A DNA stretch of 14,178 nucleotides from Candidatus Colimonas fimequi (GTDB lineage: Bacteria > Bacillota > Clostridia > Peptostreptococcales > Anaerovoracaceae), in the NCBI GenBank assembly GCA_018065295.1, contig JAGHTQ010000129.1:1-14178 (forward strand), read 5' to 3'. The stretch's first letter is position 1; each line of letters starts with the position of its first letter. The notes below the pieces were generated by a model, which saw only the letters and a list, made by a program, of their open reading frames with translations, was not told the DNA's origin and did not search any database. A program made the position numbers and the translations under genes. Shown in pieces: positions 14,166-14,178 of this stretch.

Positions 14166-14178
14166 TCAGAAAGAATTA

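Overview
The window looks like chromosomal DNA of a low-to-moderate G+C Gram-positive anaerobe, most likely of class Clostridia. The indications are strong AGGAGG-type ribosome binding sites, canonical sigma-A promoters, tight co-directional operons with 4-base ATGA overlaps, and gene families common in that class (BMP-type lipoprotein, pyrimidine-nucleoside phosphorylase, M29 aminopeptidase, SH3b-repeat autolysins with signal peptides, YegS/DgkB lipid kinase). Genus cannot be assigned from the sequence alone.

Region 1 (1-7400) is one long plus-strand cluster: the end of an Sfp-type phosphopantetheinyl transferase, an EamA/DMT transporter, recX, an unrecognised 160-residue acidic-tailed protein behind a possible internal promoter, a calcineurin-like phosphoesterase, deoB (phosphopentomutase), pyrimidine-nucleoside phosphorylase, a BMP/PnrA-like nucleoside-binding lipoprotein, and an unrecognised protein with faint acetoacetate-decarboxylase-like character. 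It ends at a clear intrinsic terminator (7369-7399). deoB, the phosphorylase and the lipoprotein are joined by 4-base overlaps and form a nucleoside capture and pentose salvage unit: the lipoprotein would bind nucleoside outside the cell, the phosphorylase would release base and (deoxy)ribose-1-phosphate, and DeoB would convert that to the 5-phosphate.

Region 2 (7400-11710) is a separately controlled cell-wall operon. A perfect-consensus promoter (TTGACA, 17 bases, TATAAT), with a perfect 11-base inverted repeat lying over its -35 box, drives three exported proteins. These are a triple-SH3b NlpC/P60-like cysteine hydrolase, a triple-SH3b LytD-type glucosaminidase, and a small protein with a cohesin-like domain on a Glu/Thr-rich stalk with a C-terminal membrane anchor. 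A strong hairpin at 11680-11710 closes the operon and probably also serves the convergent gene.

Region 3 (11718-13857) holds a minus-strand M29-type aminopeptidase diverging from a plus-strand diacylglycerol-kinase-family lipid kinase.

Region 4 (13859-14178) holds tRNA-Ser(CGA) with its own promoter, then a perfect 38-base palindrome acting as a terminator in both directions. Convergent to the tRNA is a peculiar minus-strand, tRNA-like, multi-hairpin element (about 14040-14163) that reuses the T arm and acceptor sequence of the serine tRNA. This element and the operator-covered autolysin promoter are the two most unusual things in the window. No CRISPR array, transposase or phage gene is visible, and no stretch over 300 bases lacks a gene.
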